From positions 22,696 to 86,695 of the forward strand of contig JAJDVW010000142.1 of NCBI GenBank assembly GCA_022825925.1: a stretch of 64,000 bases of DNA. The letters run 5' to 3'. Both the position numbers and the translations under genes were made by a program. Position 1 is the first letter of the stretch, and every line of letters begins with the position of its first letter. Below the pieces are notes generated by a model. The model made no database searches and had not been told where the DNA came from. It saw nothing but the letters and a program-made list of their open reading frames with translations. Origin of the DNA: Pseudomonadales bacterium. GTDB lineage: Bacteria; Pseudomonadota; Gammaproteobacteria; Pseudomonadales; Azotimanducaceae. Positions 48,095-57,075 of this stretch are shown here, one piece after another.

Positions 48095-48742
48095 TCATGC
48101 GCCCAGCGCGGCGAGCACCTCGTCACGAATTTCGGCGACGCCGCCCATCCCGTCCACCGAACGGTAGGCGAGCGCCGAACGCGCCGCGAGCTTGCCGTAG
48201 AAGTCCACGAGCGGGGCGGTCTGGCGGCGATACACGGCGAGCCGCTCCCGCACCGTCTCCTCCCGGTCGTCTTCGCGCTGCACCAGCGCTTCGCCGGTCT
48301 CGTCGTCCCGACCTTCGACCCGCGGCGGGTTGAAATCCACGTGGTAGACCCGGCCGCTCGGCTCGTGGATGCGGCGCCCGGCGATCCGGCGCACGACTTC
48401 CTCGTCGCCGAGGGCGATCTCCACCACGTACTCGATGTCGATGCCGCCGTCCAGCACCGCCTGCGCCTGCGGGATGGTGCGCGGGAAGCCGTCGAAGAGA
48501 AAGCCGCCCACGCAGTCCGGCGCCGCGATGCGCTCCCCGACCAGTCCCACCACGATGTCGTCCGACACGAGTTCCCCCGCCTCCATGACGGCCCTGGCCT
48601 GACGCCCCAGGGGAGAGTCCGCCGCGATCGCCGCGCGCAGCATGTCGCCCGTCGAGATCTGCGGTATCCCGAACGCCTCGCACACGAACTGCGCCTGGGT
48701 GCCCTTGCCCGCCCCCGGCGGACCCAGCAGGATGACCTTCAC
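48095..48742 (-). CDS. adk: Adenylate kinase
   Basis: Adk interconverts ATP and AMP with two ADP. The 215-residue product has the P-loop [17 protein letters not shown], the F-D-G-F-P-R-T and the lid segment [13 protein letters not shown]. It is a long-lid enzyme without the four zinc cysteines. GTG at 48740-48742 gives the standard M-K-V-I-L-L-G start; a longer upstream frame exists but has no family match. The gene faces the accessory island. Confidence 0.96.
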   Translation of the reverse strand: MKVILLGPPGAGKGTQAQFVCEAFGIPQISTGDMLRAAIAADSPLGRQARAVMEAGELVSDDIVVGLVGERIAAPDCVGGFLFDGFPRTIPQAQAVLDGGIDIEYVVEIALGDEEVVRRIAGRRIHEPSGRVYHVDFNPPRVEGRDDETGEALVQREDDREETVRERLAVYRRQTAPLVDFYGKLAARSALAYRSVDGMGGVAEIRDEVLAALGA

Positions 48743-49209
48743 GAACGCTCCGTACCGCGACTGAGCGCGCAGTGTGTCGGCGCGCGCCCTCGGCCGCAAG
48801 GGGCGATCTCCTGGTGCTCGTGGTGATCTCGTGGCGTCGCCGGTCGCGACGCCGTCGCCACCCTGTTTACCACCCGATGCGACGTGCCCGGCAAGGGGCA
48901 ACGGAATCCCATTTTACATCGCGGACGTTCCAACTCCGCCTGAATCGGATCGCTCTCCCGGGAGACCTGCCTGTTGTCCTCCCGACCCGCGAAACGCCTC
49001 GTTCGCATCCTCGGAGCGGCGACCGCCATGGAGTCGGTGCATGGCTCGGCGCTTCCCACGGCTCAGCGATTGACACCGAAGCGAGTACCGACCCCCTTGC
49101 TTCCGAGCCAACTCGACGCGCCGCTATGGGCTTGAATTTCGCAGACGGCACGCCACCGTGTCGAGCCGCATCGGACTTGGTAGGCTTGACTGCTGCCTAG
49201 GCGACCAGC
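48743..49209. other. Left margin of the accessory island, no gene seen
   Basis: These 467 bases lie between the adk start and the nuclease-like gene. Base composition drifts to lower GC from about 48900 onward. It must contain promoters for the two divergent genes. I found no convincing boxes, tRNA or inverted repeat, and the short open frames in it do not look like protein. Confidence 0.4.
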
Positions 49210-50268
49210 ATGAAGCTAAGGGCGTTAGCGGAAATGCTCTACAAACTCAACAGCCAGATTCCGGAGCGAAGCGAGAAGGTTCCCATCAGGCCGCCCGCGC
49301 ACTTCTCAATCCGCGAAGAGCACATCGAGAGTTTCGTCAAGTCCCGTCTCTCCGAGATTGTTTCCGAGGAGCATCTCATGTTGATCGGACAGGAACGCAA
49401 ATGGCAGGAAGAAGCTGATCTTCTAGCGTTAGACAAGGCGGGATCTCTATACATTTTCGAGCTAAAGAGATGGGAGTCCAACACCGAGAATCTCCTGCAA
49501 GTTATGAGGTACGGACAGATCTTTGGGCGGTATCCATACGAAGACTTGGAAGCTCTCGCCCGCCGACAGCAAAACCTCGAAGGCTCGCTACAAGATGCCC
49601 ACCGCAAGTATTTCGGCCTCACAGACCCGATTGAAACCTCCCAATTCAACCTGACACAGCATTCCGTGCTTGTTACCAACGGCGTCGATGCCGACACGAT
49701 TTCGGCAGTCGATTATTGGTCAAGAATGGGCGTACGAATTTCCTGCTCGCCGTATCGTGTGTACGAGATTGGTGGCGACCCGTATATCCAGTTCGACACC
49801 TTCAACCCTGCCGGTGACGTCGTCGTTGAGACGAATACCCAGCACTTTATTGTGAACACAAATCGGACTTGGATGGAGGACGCATGGAAAGACATGTTGG
49901 GGACCAGAGAAGAAGGAAAAGCCTCGGCCTACTACAGCAGAAAATGGTCGATCTCCAACATTCCCGCAAACTCAATCGTGTACCTCTACCATACGGGTGT
50001 CGGCGTGATCGCCAAGGGTAAGGCTACAGCGTCGTTCAAAAAGGCCACCTACGCGGACGACGTCGACGAGGAATTCTACGTACCGTTGGACTTCGCGTGG
50101 GCGGTTGACCAGGACGACTGGGGCAGGCAGGCGATCTCTGCCTGGGAGATCAACTCCCGGCTGAATGCTGGACACAGATTTAGGCAAACGGCCTTCGCCG
50201 TTTCCGAGGAGATGGCTCAGGCGATAGACGAGCTCGCCGAACAGAAGATGCATGAATCGTCAACGTAA
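49210..50268 (+). CDS. PD-(D/E)xK nuclease-like protein, probably acquired
   Basis: This 352-residue protein has E-A-D-L-L-A-L followed by L-Y-I-F-E-L-K-R-W and then L-L-Q-V-M-R-Y-G, an arrangement of D...ExK and a following helix seen in NucS-like and other PD-(D/E)xK nucleases. The C-terminal half (Y-Y-S-R-K-W-S-I-S-N-I) could be a substrate-binding domain; I do not recognise it. Codon use is visibly less GC-rich than all neighbours (TTA, AGA, GAA, AAT codons are common), pointing to horizontal transfer. A defence or DNA-repair role is inference. Confidence 0.65.
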   Translation: MKLRALAEMLYKLNSQIPERSEKVPIRPPAHFSIREEHIESFVKSRLSEIVSEEHLMLIGQERKWQEEADLLALDKAGSLYIFELKRWESNTENLLQVMRYGQIFGRYPYEDLEALARRQQNLEGSLQDAHRKYFGLTDPIETSQFNLTQHSVLVTNGVDADTISAVDYWSRMGVRISCSPYRVYEIGGDPYIQFDTFNPAGDVVVETNTQHFIVNTNRTWMEDAWKDMLGTREEGKASAYYSRKWSISNIPANSIVYLYHTGVGVIAKGKATASFKKATYADDVDEEFYVPLDFAWAVDQDDWGRQAISAWEINSRLNAGHRFRQTAFAVSEEMAQAIDELAEQKMHESST

Positions 50269-50432
50269 TTTCTCCAGCTGGAACCGGAACCGTCGAGGGC
50301 GATGGAGCTCCGGGAGACGAGCTGGCGACCTTGGGGGCGGATCTTCCTTCATCGTGCCCGCTCTTTTTGACGCCGGCGCACGGACGCTCTGTTGCCTGGG
50401 GGATCGCAGCCGTGGCCCGACCGGCGATGTCC

Positions 50433-50514
50433 GGTATCGCCGACGACATGGGCCTCGGCAAGACGGTGCAGGCCATCGCCGCATGTGCGCTGCTGCGCGA
50501 ACTGCGCGGCATCG
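50433..50514 (+). pseudogene. SNF2-family helicase remnant (Walker A region)
   Basis: A short stretch translates to G-I-A-D-D-M-G-L-G-K-T-V-Q-A-I-A followed by A-L-L-R-E-L-R-G-I, the motif I region of SWI2/SNF2 helicases. About 27 codons remain; no other helicase motif is visible in any frame around it, so the rest is lost. SNF2 helicases occur in many bacterial defence loci. Bases between about 50515 and 50897 hold no gene I recognise. Confidence 0.65.
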
Positions 50515-50897
50515 GAGGCGGCAAACGCTCGCGGCCGGCGCCCTCGCCGCGTTGCGCGGGATTCGACGCGCCCGCCGACGCCGGGACGCCGCCGCGTTTC
50601 TCGCGCGGCCGACGGCCGACGGGGAAACCACCGACGTGCCGCGCGGCGTTGTGGGCCTGCTGTCCGACATCGACAGCGCCGGCGACATCGCGCCGGTGGG
50701 CGAATTGCCGGCCCGCGTCGCGGGCGCGATCGGCCAAGCAACGCCCCAAAGGACCGACGGGCAAGCCGTCCGATCCTTGCGATGGCATCGCGACGGTCCC
50801 GACGGCCTTGACAGATGGCCTTGACATCGCCGCAGCGCTGCGCCACGTTCGGCCCACTGTTCTCTCACCATGGTCGGAGGCCCGAAACCCGAACCCC

Positions 50898-51152
50898 ATG
50901 GCAACGCCGACCACATTGACGCGAATCACCTTCCACCCCGATGTCATGGGTGGCAAGGCGTGCATCCGGGGATTGCGGGTGACGGTCGGCACGATAATCG
51001 GCCTGCTGGCGGCCGGCAGAAGCCCCAACGAGATCGTGCAAGCCTATCCTTACCTTGAGCGCGAGGACATAGACGAGGCTCTGGCCTACGCCGCGTGGCG
51101 GCTGGAAGAGCGGGAAGTGCCCTTGGCAGGCGCATGGCGGTCAAGCTCCTGA
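50898..51152 (+). CDS. DUF433 antitoxin-like protein
   Basis: This 84-residue protein has the DUF433 pattern: I-T-F-H-P-D-V-M-G-G-K-A-C-I-R-G-L-R-V-T-V, then G-R-S-P-N-E-I-V-Q-A-Y-P-Y-L and D-I-D-E-A-L-A-Y-A-A-W. The family forms a winged-helix-like DNA-binding antitoxin. The last 19 bases overlap the DUF5615 gene, a normal arrangement for such pairs. A shorter start is possible inside the long upstream open frame, but this ATG fits family length. Confidence 0.88.
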   Translation: MATPTTLTRITFHPDVMGGKACIRGLRVTVGTIIGLLAAGRSPNEIVQAYPYLEREDIDEALAYAAWRLEEREVPLAGAWRSSS

Positions 51153-51517
51153 TCGATATGAATCTGTCGCCAGCGTGGGTGGCGGCGTTGAACGAACTGG
51201 GATGGAACGCCATCCACTGGTCGGACATCGGCGAGCCACAAGCACCCGACGAGGCGATCATGGCTTGGGCCGTACAGAACGAGCGTGTTGTGTTCACCCA
51301 CGATCTGGACTTCGGCACCATGCTCGCCTTGTCCGCCGCGACTGCGCCGAGCATCTTGCAGGTTCGGACCCAGGATGTCATGCCGCAACACTTGGCGGAC
51401 CTGGTGGCGGCAACGTTACGCCAACACGAAGCCGACCCGTCATCCGGCGCTCTGGTCGTCGTCGACGAGCGCCGTGCGCGCGTTCGCGTTCTACCGATTC
51501 AAGGGTTTGATCTCTGA
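51134..51517 (+). CDS. DUF5615 PIN-like toxin
   Basis: This 127-residue protein begins V-K-L-L-I-D-M-N-L-S-P and has G-W-N-A-I-H-W-S-D-I-G, A-P-D-E-A-I-M and V-V-F-T-H-D-L-D-F-G, the acidic residues of a Mut7-C/PIN-like nuclease (DUF5615). With the DUF433 gene it forms a typical type II toxin-antitoxin module. It would cleave RNA when free of antitoxin. Its last 27 bases overlap the end of the convergent AAA pseudogene. Confidence 0.88.
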   Translation: MAVKLLIDMNLSPAWVAALNELGWNAIHWSDIGEPQAPDEAIMAWAVQNERVVFTHDLDFGTMLALSAATAPSILQVRTQDVMPQHLADLVAATLRQHEADPSSGALVVVDERRARVRVLPIQGFDL

Positions 51518-52129
51518 TGATCGGATCCGCACTCCCTCCCGTACTTCGCGGTTCGGGTAGCCAAGCCTGTAGACCGTCTCCCCGCCGATGTTCTTCCACC
51601 GAAGGATGGTCAGGTAGCCGGTCTGGAACAGCAGTGCCTCCGGGGCGATCTCGTCCACGTCGAATGAAGACAGCAGTTCGTCGCTCACCGGCATGCCGTC
51701 GAGGCCGCCGAACAAACCCGCCGCTTGAGCAGGGTGTCGACCAGGAAGGTGGGCGTGCCCGTCTCGAACCAGTGCGCCTTGAACTCCCGGTTGCGGAACA
51801 GCAGCAAGATGTCGAACGGGTTGTAAACCTTCTCGTCGCCCAACCAGCAGTAGCCGTTGTACCACTCGCGGATCGCCGCCCGGTCGAGGCCCGACAGTTC
51901 CGGGGCGAACACTTCGTCCAGAGGTCCCGGAACAGATCCTCGTCGCCCTCGAATAACTCCTTGAGCGTGTCGAGGAAAAGGCTCTTTCCGAACCGACGAG
52001 GAAGCGACAGGAAGAAGTGCCGTCGTTCAGGAGCCGTTCGACGTGGCTGGTGTTGTCGACGTAGTAGTGTCCCGCCTCCCGCACCTCGCGGAACTTCTGG
52101 ATGCCGATGGGGAGCTTGTGGCGTTTCAC
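51491..52129 (-). pseudogene. AAA-ATPase-like / PD-(D/E)xK protein, frameshifted and truncated
   Basis: Pieces of one gene lie in three frames. In order they are L-P-I-G-I-Q-K-F-R-E-V-R-E-A-G-H-Y-Y-V-D, then L-S-L-P-R-R-F-G-K-S-L-F-L-D-T-L, then E-W-Y-N-G-Y-C-W-L-G-D-E-K-V-Y-N-P-F, then L-L-F-Q-T-G-Y-L-T-I-L-R. This is the AAA_ATPase-like family usually followed by a PD-(D/E)xK_9 nuclease domain. At least three frameshifts separate the pieces and the C-terminal nuclease domain is missing after Y-P-N-R-E-V-R-E-G, so the gene is dead. Confidence 0.85.
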
Positions 52130-52141
52130 GACGGGTCTTGT

Positions 52142-52648
52142 CTACCCGAAGAACGCGAAGTCCTCGGTGTTGTTGAACGGGAAGCGGCGGGCACCGGGCA
52201 AATCCCCGATGCCCAGATAGCGCCGCAGCGCCTTGTGCACGTGCTTCGGGTAGATGATCGGGCCGTTCGAGTCGCCGCGCCGGAGCGTCCTGGGGTTGAT
52301 CCGGTGGGCGAAGTGCAAGCCCCATCTCGCCGACCGCGTGGTTCGTGAGGCGCAGACCGTCGCCAAGTCGTGCCAGGCCTTGCCTTCTGCGCACAAGGGT
52401 CGGCTCCGACCTTCCGGGCCGTGATCCTCTCCGGCCGCCAGATAAAGGCATGACCCCAGCTTACAGCGCCACCACTCAGTCTTGAGGTAGAACTCGAGTT
52501 CCTGCTCCGTGGCACAATCGCGCCTCACGTACGGCCAGAGCCCCATGTTGCGCATCTGCTGCAGCATCGGCTCGACGGAAGGCTCGACTTCACGGTTACC
52601 CCAGTCCCAAATCCCTTCGACGCAGTAGATCCGCTGCTCAAGCTTCAC
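52142..52648 (-). CDS. Hypothetical protein (possibly frameshifted)
   Basis: This 168-residue product has an N-terminal part with Y-C-V-E-G-I-W-D-W-G and E-Q-E-L-E-F-Y-L-K-T-E-W, resembling the start of DUF6642-like proteins, but I am not certain. Around 52330 another frame looks more protein-like (L-R-L-T-N-H-A-V-G-E-M-G-L), then the first frame resumes well (H-F-A-H-R-I-N-P-R-T-L). This suggests one or two compensating frameshifts. GTG at 52648 is used. It lies at the right end of the accessory island. Confidence 0.45.
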   Translation of the reverse strand: MKLEQRIYCVEGIWDWGNREVEPSVEPMLQQMRNMGLWPYVRRDCATEQELEFYLKTEWWRCKLGSCLYLAAGEDHGPEGRSRPLCAEGKAWHDLATVCASRTTRSARWGLHFAHRINPRTLRRGDSNGPIIYPKHVHKALRRYLGIGDLPGARRFPFNNTEDFAFFG

Positions 52649-52770
52649 CCTCGCACGCTCCCCACCCGGCCGGCTGCGCAAGTCAACAGGCTACCACCGC
52701 CGCACGCATGGCCCCCAGAGGGTGCGTCCGCGCCCAAGAGACCGCAGGCGCAGGCCCGGCCTCGGGGAGG

Positions 52771-54720
52771 TCAACGGCGCAGCACCTCGCGGACGCCGGG
52801 GACGCGCCGCAGGCTGTCCAGGGCGCGTGCGAAATGGAGCACGTCGTCGGCCCGCACCTCGAGCACGATCGTCGCGGTTTTCCCCGCGGACTGCGCCCGC
52901 GCCCGGGTGCTGACGACGTCGATGTCGAGGGCCGCGAGTACCGCGGTCACGTCGCGCAGCAGCCCCTGGCGATCGTCGCCGACGATGCGGATGCCCTGGA
53001 TGGCCACACCCGACGGCGTGCCGGGCGGCGGCGCGACGGCGAGGCTCTCCGCCTCCCGGCGCCGCCGTCCGATGACGCGCACCAGGTCGATCACCTGGCA
53101 TTCGCCGACGCCGACCGCGGCCAGCAAGTCGTTCTCCGTGTCGTGGCCCGACTCCGCGGCGAGTTCCGGCAGGTCCACGGTCAGCCCGAGCCGTTCGAAC
53201 GTCTCGAACAGCAGCGCCCGGCCGGCGGCGACGTTGGACTCCTCGAGCTGCTCGCGGAACCAAGACTGGATCTTCGCGCGGGCGCGCCCCGTCTTAACGA
53301 ATCCGAGCGCGGGGTTCAGCCACTCCCGGCTCGGCGTCTCCTCCGTTCCCGTGACGATCTCCACCCGCTGGCCCGTGAAGAGGCGCGTGTTCAGCGGGAC
53401 ATCCACGCCGTCCACGCGGGCGCCCACGCAGCGATGACCGACCTCGGTGTGTACGCGGTAAGCGAAGTCGACCGGGGTGGATCCCTGCGACAGGTCGAGC
53501 ACGTCGCCGTCGGGCGTCGCGACATAGACCCGCGCGTCCGCCTCCACCGAGTCCGGGTCCGCAAGCTGTCCGTCCGGGCCGTAGACATCGATGTCGTCGT
53601 GCCACTGCAGCACCTGGCGCAGCCACTGGATCTTCCTCGAGCGCAGCGCCTCGCCTTCCTCCCCCTTGTACGACCAGTGCGCGCACACGCCCAGTTCGGA
53701 CTCCTCGTGCATCCGCACCGTCCGGATCTGCACCTCGAGCACGGCGCCCCCCGGCCCTTCGACGGCCGTGTGGATCGAGCGGTAGCCATTGTCCTTCGGG
53801 TTCGCGATGTAGTCGTCGAACTCGCTCGGAATGTGGCGCCACGCCGTGTGCACCACCCCGAGGACGGCGTAGCACTGGGGAATGCGCTCCACCACGACGC
53901 GAACCGCCTGGACGTCGTAGACCTGCGCGAAGTCGATGCTCTTGCGCCCCATCTTGCGCCAGATGCTGTAGATGTGTTTCGCGCGGCCGACCACGTCGGC
54001 TTCGATCCCCGCACGGGCGAGCCGGTCCTCGATGTCCGCCACCACCGCCTCGACGCCCTTCTCCCGCTCCTCGCGCCGGCCGTCGAGGGCCGCCGCGATC
54101 TCCTTGTACTCGATGGGGTTCAGGTACCGGAACGCCAGGTCCTCGAGGGCCCACTTGAGCTCCCAGATGCCGAGGCGGCCGGCCAGCGGCGCGAAGATCC
54201 GCTGCGCCTCGTTGGCGACGCGCCTCTGCAGGTCGGGGGCAGCGAGCTTCGCCATCCGCAGCGCGACGACCCGTTCCGCCAGCTTGACCACGGCCACCCG
54301 CGGGTCGTCGATCAGCGCCACGAGCAGGTGGCGGATGTTGTCGACCTGGTCCTCCGCCTGGCTGCGCACCATGGGCGAGCTCGACAGCTTGTAGACGTGG
54401 GTCGAACTGACGCGCAGCAGCGCCTCGAGCTGTTCCGCGATGCCGGGCCCCACGCGGTCGGCGACCATCGCGGGATCGAGCAGCCCGGACCCCGCGACTT
54501 CGCACAGGAGGCCCGTGACCACCGAGTCCGTGTCCAGGCCCAACTGGATGAGGAGCTGCGCCACCTCGAGGCCGTACTCGAGGCAGCGGTCGTCGTGGAT
54601 CAGGCCCACCGCCGCGCCGACGACCTCGCCCCCGGTCCCGTCCGCGACGCTCGACAACCAGGCATCGGTGTCCGGCAGCCCATCGGCACGCTTGGGCAGG
54701 TCATGCCTGATCTTCACCAT
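52771..54720 (-). CDS. relA: GTP pyrophosphokinase RelA
   Basis: RelA makes (p)ppGpp on stalled ribosomes. The 649-residue product has a degenerate HD region: the L-L-C-E-V-A-G position lacks the catalytic His-Asp of SpoT, so hydrolase activity is not expected. The synthetase domain has I-H-T-A-V-E-G-P-G-G and the G-Y-R-S-I-H motif. TGS (T-P-D-G-D-V-L-D-L and Y-R-V-H-T-E-V-G-H) and C-terminal ACT (I-R-I-V-G-D-D-R-Q-G-L-L-R-D) domains follow. Length slightly below E. coli RelA. Confidence 0.95.
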   Translation of the reverse strand: MVKIRHDLPKRADGLPDTDAWLSSVADGTGGEVVGAAVGLIHDDRCLEYGLEVAQLLIQLGLDTDSVVTGLLCEVAGSGLLDPAMVADRVGPGIAEQLEALLRVSSTHVYKLSSSPMVRSQAEDQVDNIRHLLVALIDDPRVAVVKLAERVVALRMAKLAAPDLQRRVANEAQRIFAPLAGRLGIWELKWALEDLAFRYLNPIEYKEIAAALDGRREEREKGVEAVVADIEDRLARAGIEADVVGRAKHIYSIWRKMGRKSIDFAQVYDVQAVRVVVERIPQCYAVLGVVHTAWRHIPSEFDDYIANPKDNGYRSIHTAVEGPGGAVLEVQIRTVRMHEESELGVCAHWSYKGEEGEALRSRKIQWLRQVLQWHDDIDVYGPDGQLADPDSVEADARVYVATPDGDVLDLSQGSTPVDFAYRVHTEVGHRCVGARVDGVDVPLNTRLFTGQRVEIVTGTEETPSREWLNPALGFVKTGRARAKIQSWFREQLEESNVAAGRALLFETFERLGLTVDLPELAAESGHDTENDLLAAVGVGECQVIDLVRVIGRRRREAESLAVAPPPGTPSGVAIQGIRIVGDDRQGLLRDVTAVLAALDIDVVSTRARAQSAGKTATIVLEVRADDVLHFARALDSLRRVPGVREVLRR

Positions 54721-54809
54721 CTGGGCGGACGCCCTCCGAGCGGTGGGCCGGCGAACATAGCAGAAATCGGGGGCGTCGGCGGGTGCGCGAGCGGGGTCGG
54801 GAACGCCGG

Positions 54810-55499
54810 TCAGCCCCGTCGAAAGAGCTCCCGCGACGCGAGCGGACGGTCGCCCAGGTGGGGCTTCAGCGCACGCCGCAGTATCGCCTTCGCCGCGCGC
54901 CGTACCGCAGGCGCGTCGTAGCGGTCGAGCGCGATCTCCTTGAGTACCGCGCCACGCCATGCGCCGCGCGTTCCCGCGGCCACGGCTTGGAAGCCTTCGC
55001 CGTCGACGAACTCGTAGACGTCGTCGTCGCGCAGGTCGCCCCCGTCGGCGGCATCCACGTCGAACGTCAGGCCGTACCCGATCTCCCGCAGCAGGCACTT
55101 CTCGAACACGCGCAGCGTAGGCTCGATGTCTTCGTCCGCCTCCAGCGTCGCAAGCGCCGCCTCGTAGACCCGGAACAGCTCGGCGACCGCCTCCTCGGGC
55201 GGCAGCGCGCGCATCATCAGTTCGTTCAGGTACATGCCCGCGAACAGCCGCCGACCGTCGAGGCGCCAGCGGTGCACCGTCTCGCACGCCGTCACCGTCA
55301 CCAGCCGGCCCTTGCCGCGCCAGCCGACTTCCAGGCGCGAGAACGGCTCGACGGGACGCGCCCGGCTGCCCCGCGTCCCTCGCGCCACCGCGGCCACGCG
55401 CCCGTGCTCCACGGTGAGGAAGTCGACGATGGAGCTTGTCTCGCGGTAGGCGCGTCGGTGCAGCACGTACGCCGGCTGACGCTGCGCCGGGGCGGTCAT
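54810..55499 (-). CDS. recO: DNA repair protein RecO
   Basis: RecO helps RecA load on gaps by displacing SSB. The 229-residue product has the N-terminal OB fold A-Y-V-L-H-R-R-A-Y-R-E-T-S-S-I-V and G-R-V-A-A-V-A-R-G-x-R-G, then the helical C-terminal domain with Y-L-N-E-L-M-M-R. Zinc ligands of some relatives are absent, which is normal in this group. Its ATG overlaps the era stop (ATGA), the standard lepA-rnc-era-recO arrangement. It is the last gene of the run. Confidence 0.93.
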   Translation of the reverse strand: MTAPAQRQPAYVLHRRAYRETSSIVDFLTVEHGRVAAVARGTRGSRARPVEPFSRLEVGWRGKGRLVTVTACETVHRWRLDGRRLFAGMYLNELMMRALPPEEAVAELFRVYEAALATLEADEDIEPTLRVFEKCLLREIGYGLTFDVDAADGGDLRDDDVYEFVDGEGFQAVAAGTRGAWRGAVLKEIALDRYDAPAVRRAAKAILRRALKPHLGDRPLASRELFRRG

Positions 55500-56416
55500 C
55501 GATACCCCAGCGTCTTGAGCACCGCCTCGTCGTTCGTCCAGCCGGCCTTCACCTTGACCCAGAGCCTGACCATGGCCCGGCGTCCGAGGAGCCGCTCGAT
55601 GTCGAGCCGGGCGTCCTGGCCGATCGACTTGAGGCGCGCGCCCCCCTTGCCGATCACGATGCCCTTCTGCGTGCCGCGCTCCACGTAGATGACGGCGTCG
55701 ACCTCGGCCAGTTCCGCTGTACCGGCGAACCGTTCGATGCCCACGGCGACCCGGTGGGGAACCTCGTCGCCCAGGCGGCGCATGATCTTCTCCCGGATGA
55801 TCTCCGCCAGGAAGAACTCCGTCGGACGGTCCGTCACGTCCTCCGACCCGAACAGGTGCGGCCCCTCGGGCAGCCGACCCGCCACCTCGTCGGCGAGGGT
55901 GTCGAGGCCTTCGCTGCGCAGCGCCGAGATGGGGACGATGGCCTCGAAGCCGTGGCGCTTGCGCAGGTCGTCGATGATCGGCAGCAACGCGAGCCGATCG
56001 CGCAGCCGGTCGACCTTGTTGATGGCGCAGACGCAGGGCGTGCGCGCCCGGGCCACCTGCTCGAGCGCCTCCCCGTCGGCATCCGTCCACGGCCTGGCCT
56101 CCACCAGGAGCACCACCACGTCCGCGTCGAACACCGCCCGCACGGCCTGGCCGACCATGTACCGGTTGATCGCCCGGCCGGCGCGCGGCCGCGACGCGCC
56201 GGAGCCTTCGCCCGAGGGCCGATGAATGCCGGGCGTGTCCAGGTACACGAACTGGGTGTCGCCGCGGGTGTCGACGCCGAGCAGGTTGTGCCGCGTCGTC
56301 TGCGGCTTGCGCGAGGTGATGCTCAGCTTGCGCCCGAGCAGGTGGTTCATCAGCGTCGACTTGCCCACGTTGGGGCGCCCCGCCAGGGCCACGAAGCCGC
56401 AGCGCGGGCCGCTCAC
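55496..56416 (-). CDS. era: GTPase Era
   Basis: Era binds 16S rRNA and helps 30S assembly. The 306-residue product has the G-R-P-N-V-G-K-S-T P-loop, T-S-R-K-P-Q-T-T-R, D-T-P-G-I-H and N-K-V-D in the GTPase domain. A C-terminal KH domain has G-I-V-I-G-K-G-G-A-R-L-K. The GTG start overlaps the rnc TGA (GTGA). A small poly-charged insertion after D-T-P-G-I-H-R-P is unusual (S-G-E-G-S-G-A-S-R-P-R). Confidence 0.97.
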   Translation of the reverse strand: MSGPRCGFVALAGRPNVGKSTLMNHLLGRKLSITSRKPQTTRHNLLGVDTRGDTQFVYLDTPGIHRPSGEGSGASRPRAGRAINRYMVGQAVRAVFDADVVVLLVEARPWTDADGEALEQVARARTPCVCAINKVDRLRDRLALLPIIDDLRKRHGFEAIVPISALRSEGLDTLADEVAGRLPEGPHLFGSEDVTDRPTEFFLAEIIREKIMRRLGDEVPHRVAVGIERFAGTAELAEVDAVIYVERGTQKGIVIGKGGARLKSIGQDARLDIERLLGRRAMVRLWVKVKAGWTNDEAVLKTLGYR

Positions 56417-57075
56417 GACAGGCGTTCCAGCACGCAGCGTGCGGCCGCCTGCTCCGCCTCCCGGCGGGAGGACGCCGCCCCCGTCGCCTCGGCGTCGAGT
56501 TCCCGCACCCGGCACCGGACGACGTACCGCCGCGCGTGCGGCTTGCCTGCGTCGCTTTCCACCAGGTACTCGGGCAGGGTCAGGCCGCGCGCCTGGAGAG
56601 TTTCCTGCAGCCGCGTCTTCGCATCCTTCTCGGGTGCGCCGTCGAAGGTCGCGATGCGGGCGCCGAAGAGCGCGTCCACCACCGCGGTGCCCGCCTCGGT
56701 CCCGCCGTCGAGCGTCGCGGCCCCCACCACCGCTTCCAGGGCATCCGCGAGCACGGACGCGCGGTCGCGGACCCCGCTGCGCCGCTCGCCGGAACCGAGC
56801 AGCAGGTGTTCCCCGAGCGCGATCTCCCGCGCCACCGCGGCGAGTGCGTCCTTGCGGACGAGGTCCGCGCGCATGAGCGTCAGTTCTTCCTCCCGCGCTT
56901 CCGGAAAGCTCTCGAACAGCCGGCCGGCAACCAGATAGCCGAGCGCCGCGTCCCCGAGGAACTCGAGGCGTTCGTTGTGGGAGACGCCGGCGCTCCGGTG
57001 CGTCAACGCCTGCCGCAGCAGCGCGCGATCGCGGAACGCGTAGCCGAGAGCGCGCTCCAGGGGCGCGAGGTCCAT
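56413..57075 (-). CDS. rnc: Ribonuclease III
   Basis: RNase III cleaves double-stranded RNA, including rRNA precursors. The 220-residue product has the N-E-R-L-E-F-L-G-D-A-A-L-G signature, A-D-A-L-E-A-V-V-G-A (second catalytic Asp/Glu) and a C-terminal dsRNA-binding domain with A-K-T-R-L-Q-E and S-R-R-E-A-E-Q-A-A-A. It follows lepA with a TGATG overlap. Signal peptidase lepB, normally between lepA and rnc, is missing. Confidence 0.96.
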   Translation of the reverse strand: MDLAPLERALGYAFRDRALLRQALTHRSAGVSHNERLEFLGDAALGYLVAGRLFESFPEAREEELTLMRADLVRKDALAAVAREIALGEHLLLGSGERRSGVRDRASVLADALEAVVGAATLDGGTEAGTAVVDALFGARIATFDGAPEKDAKTRLQETLQARGLTLPEYLVESDAGKPHARRYVVRCRVRELDAEATGAASSRREAEQAAARCVLERLS

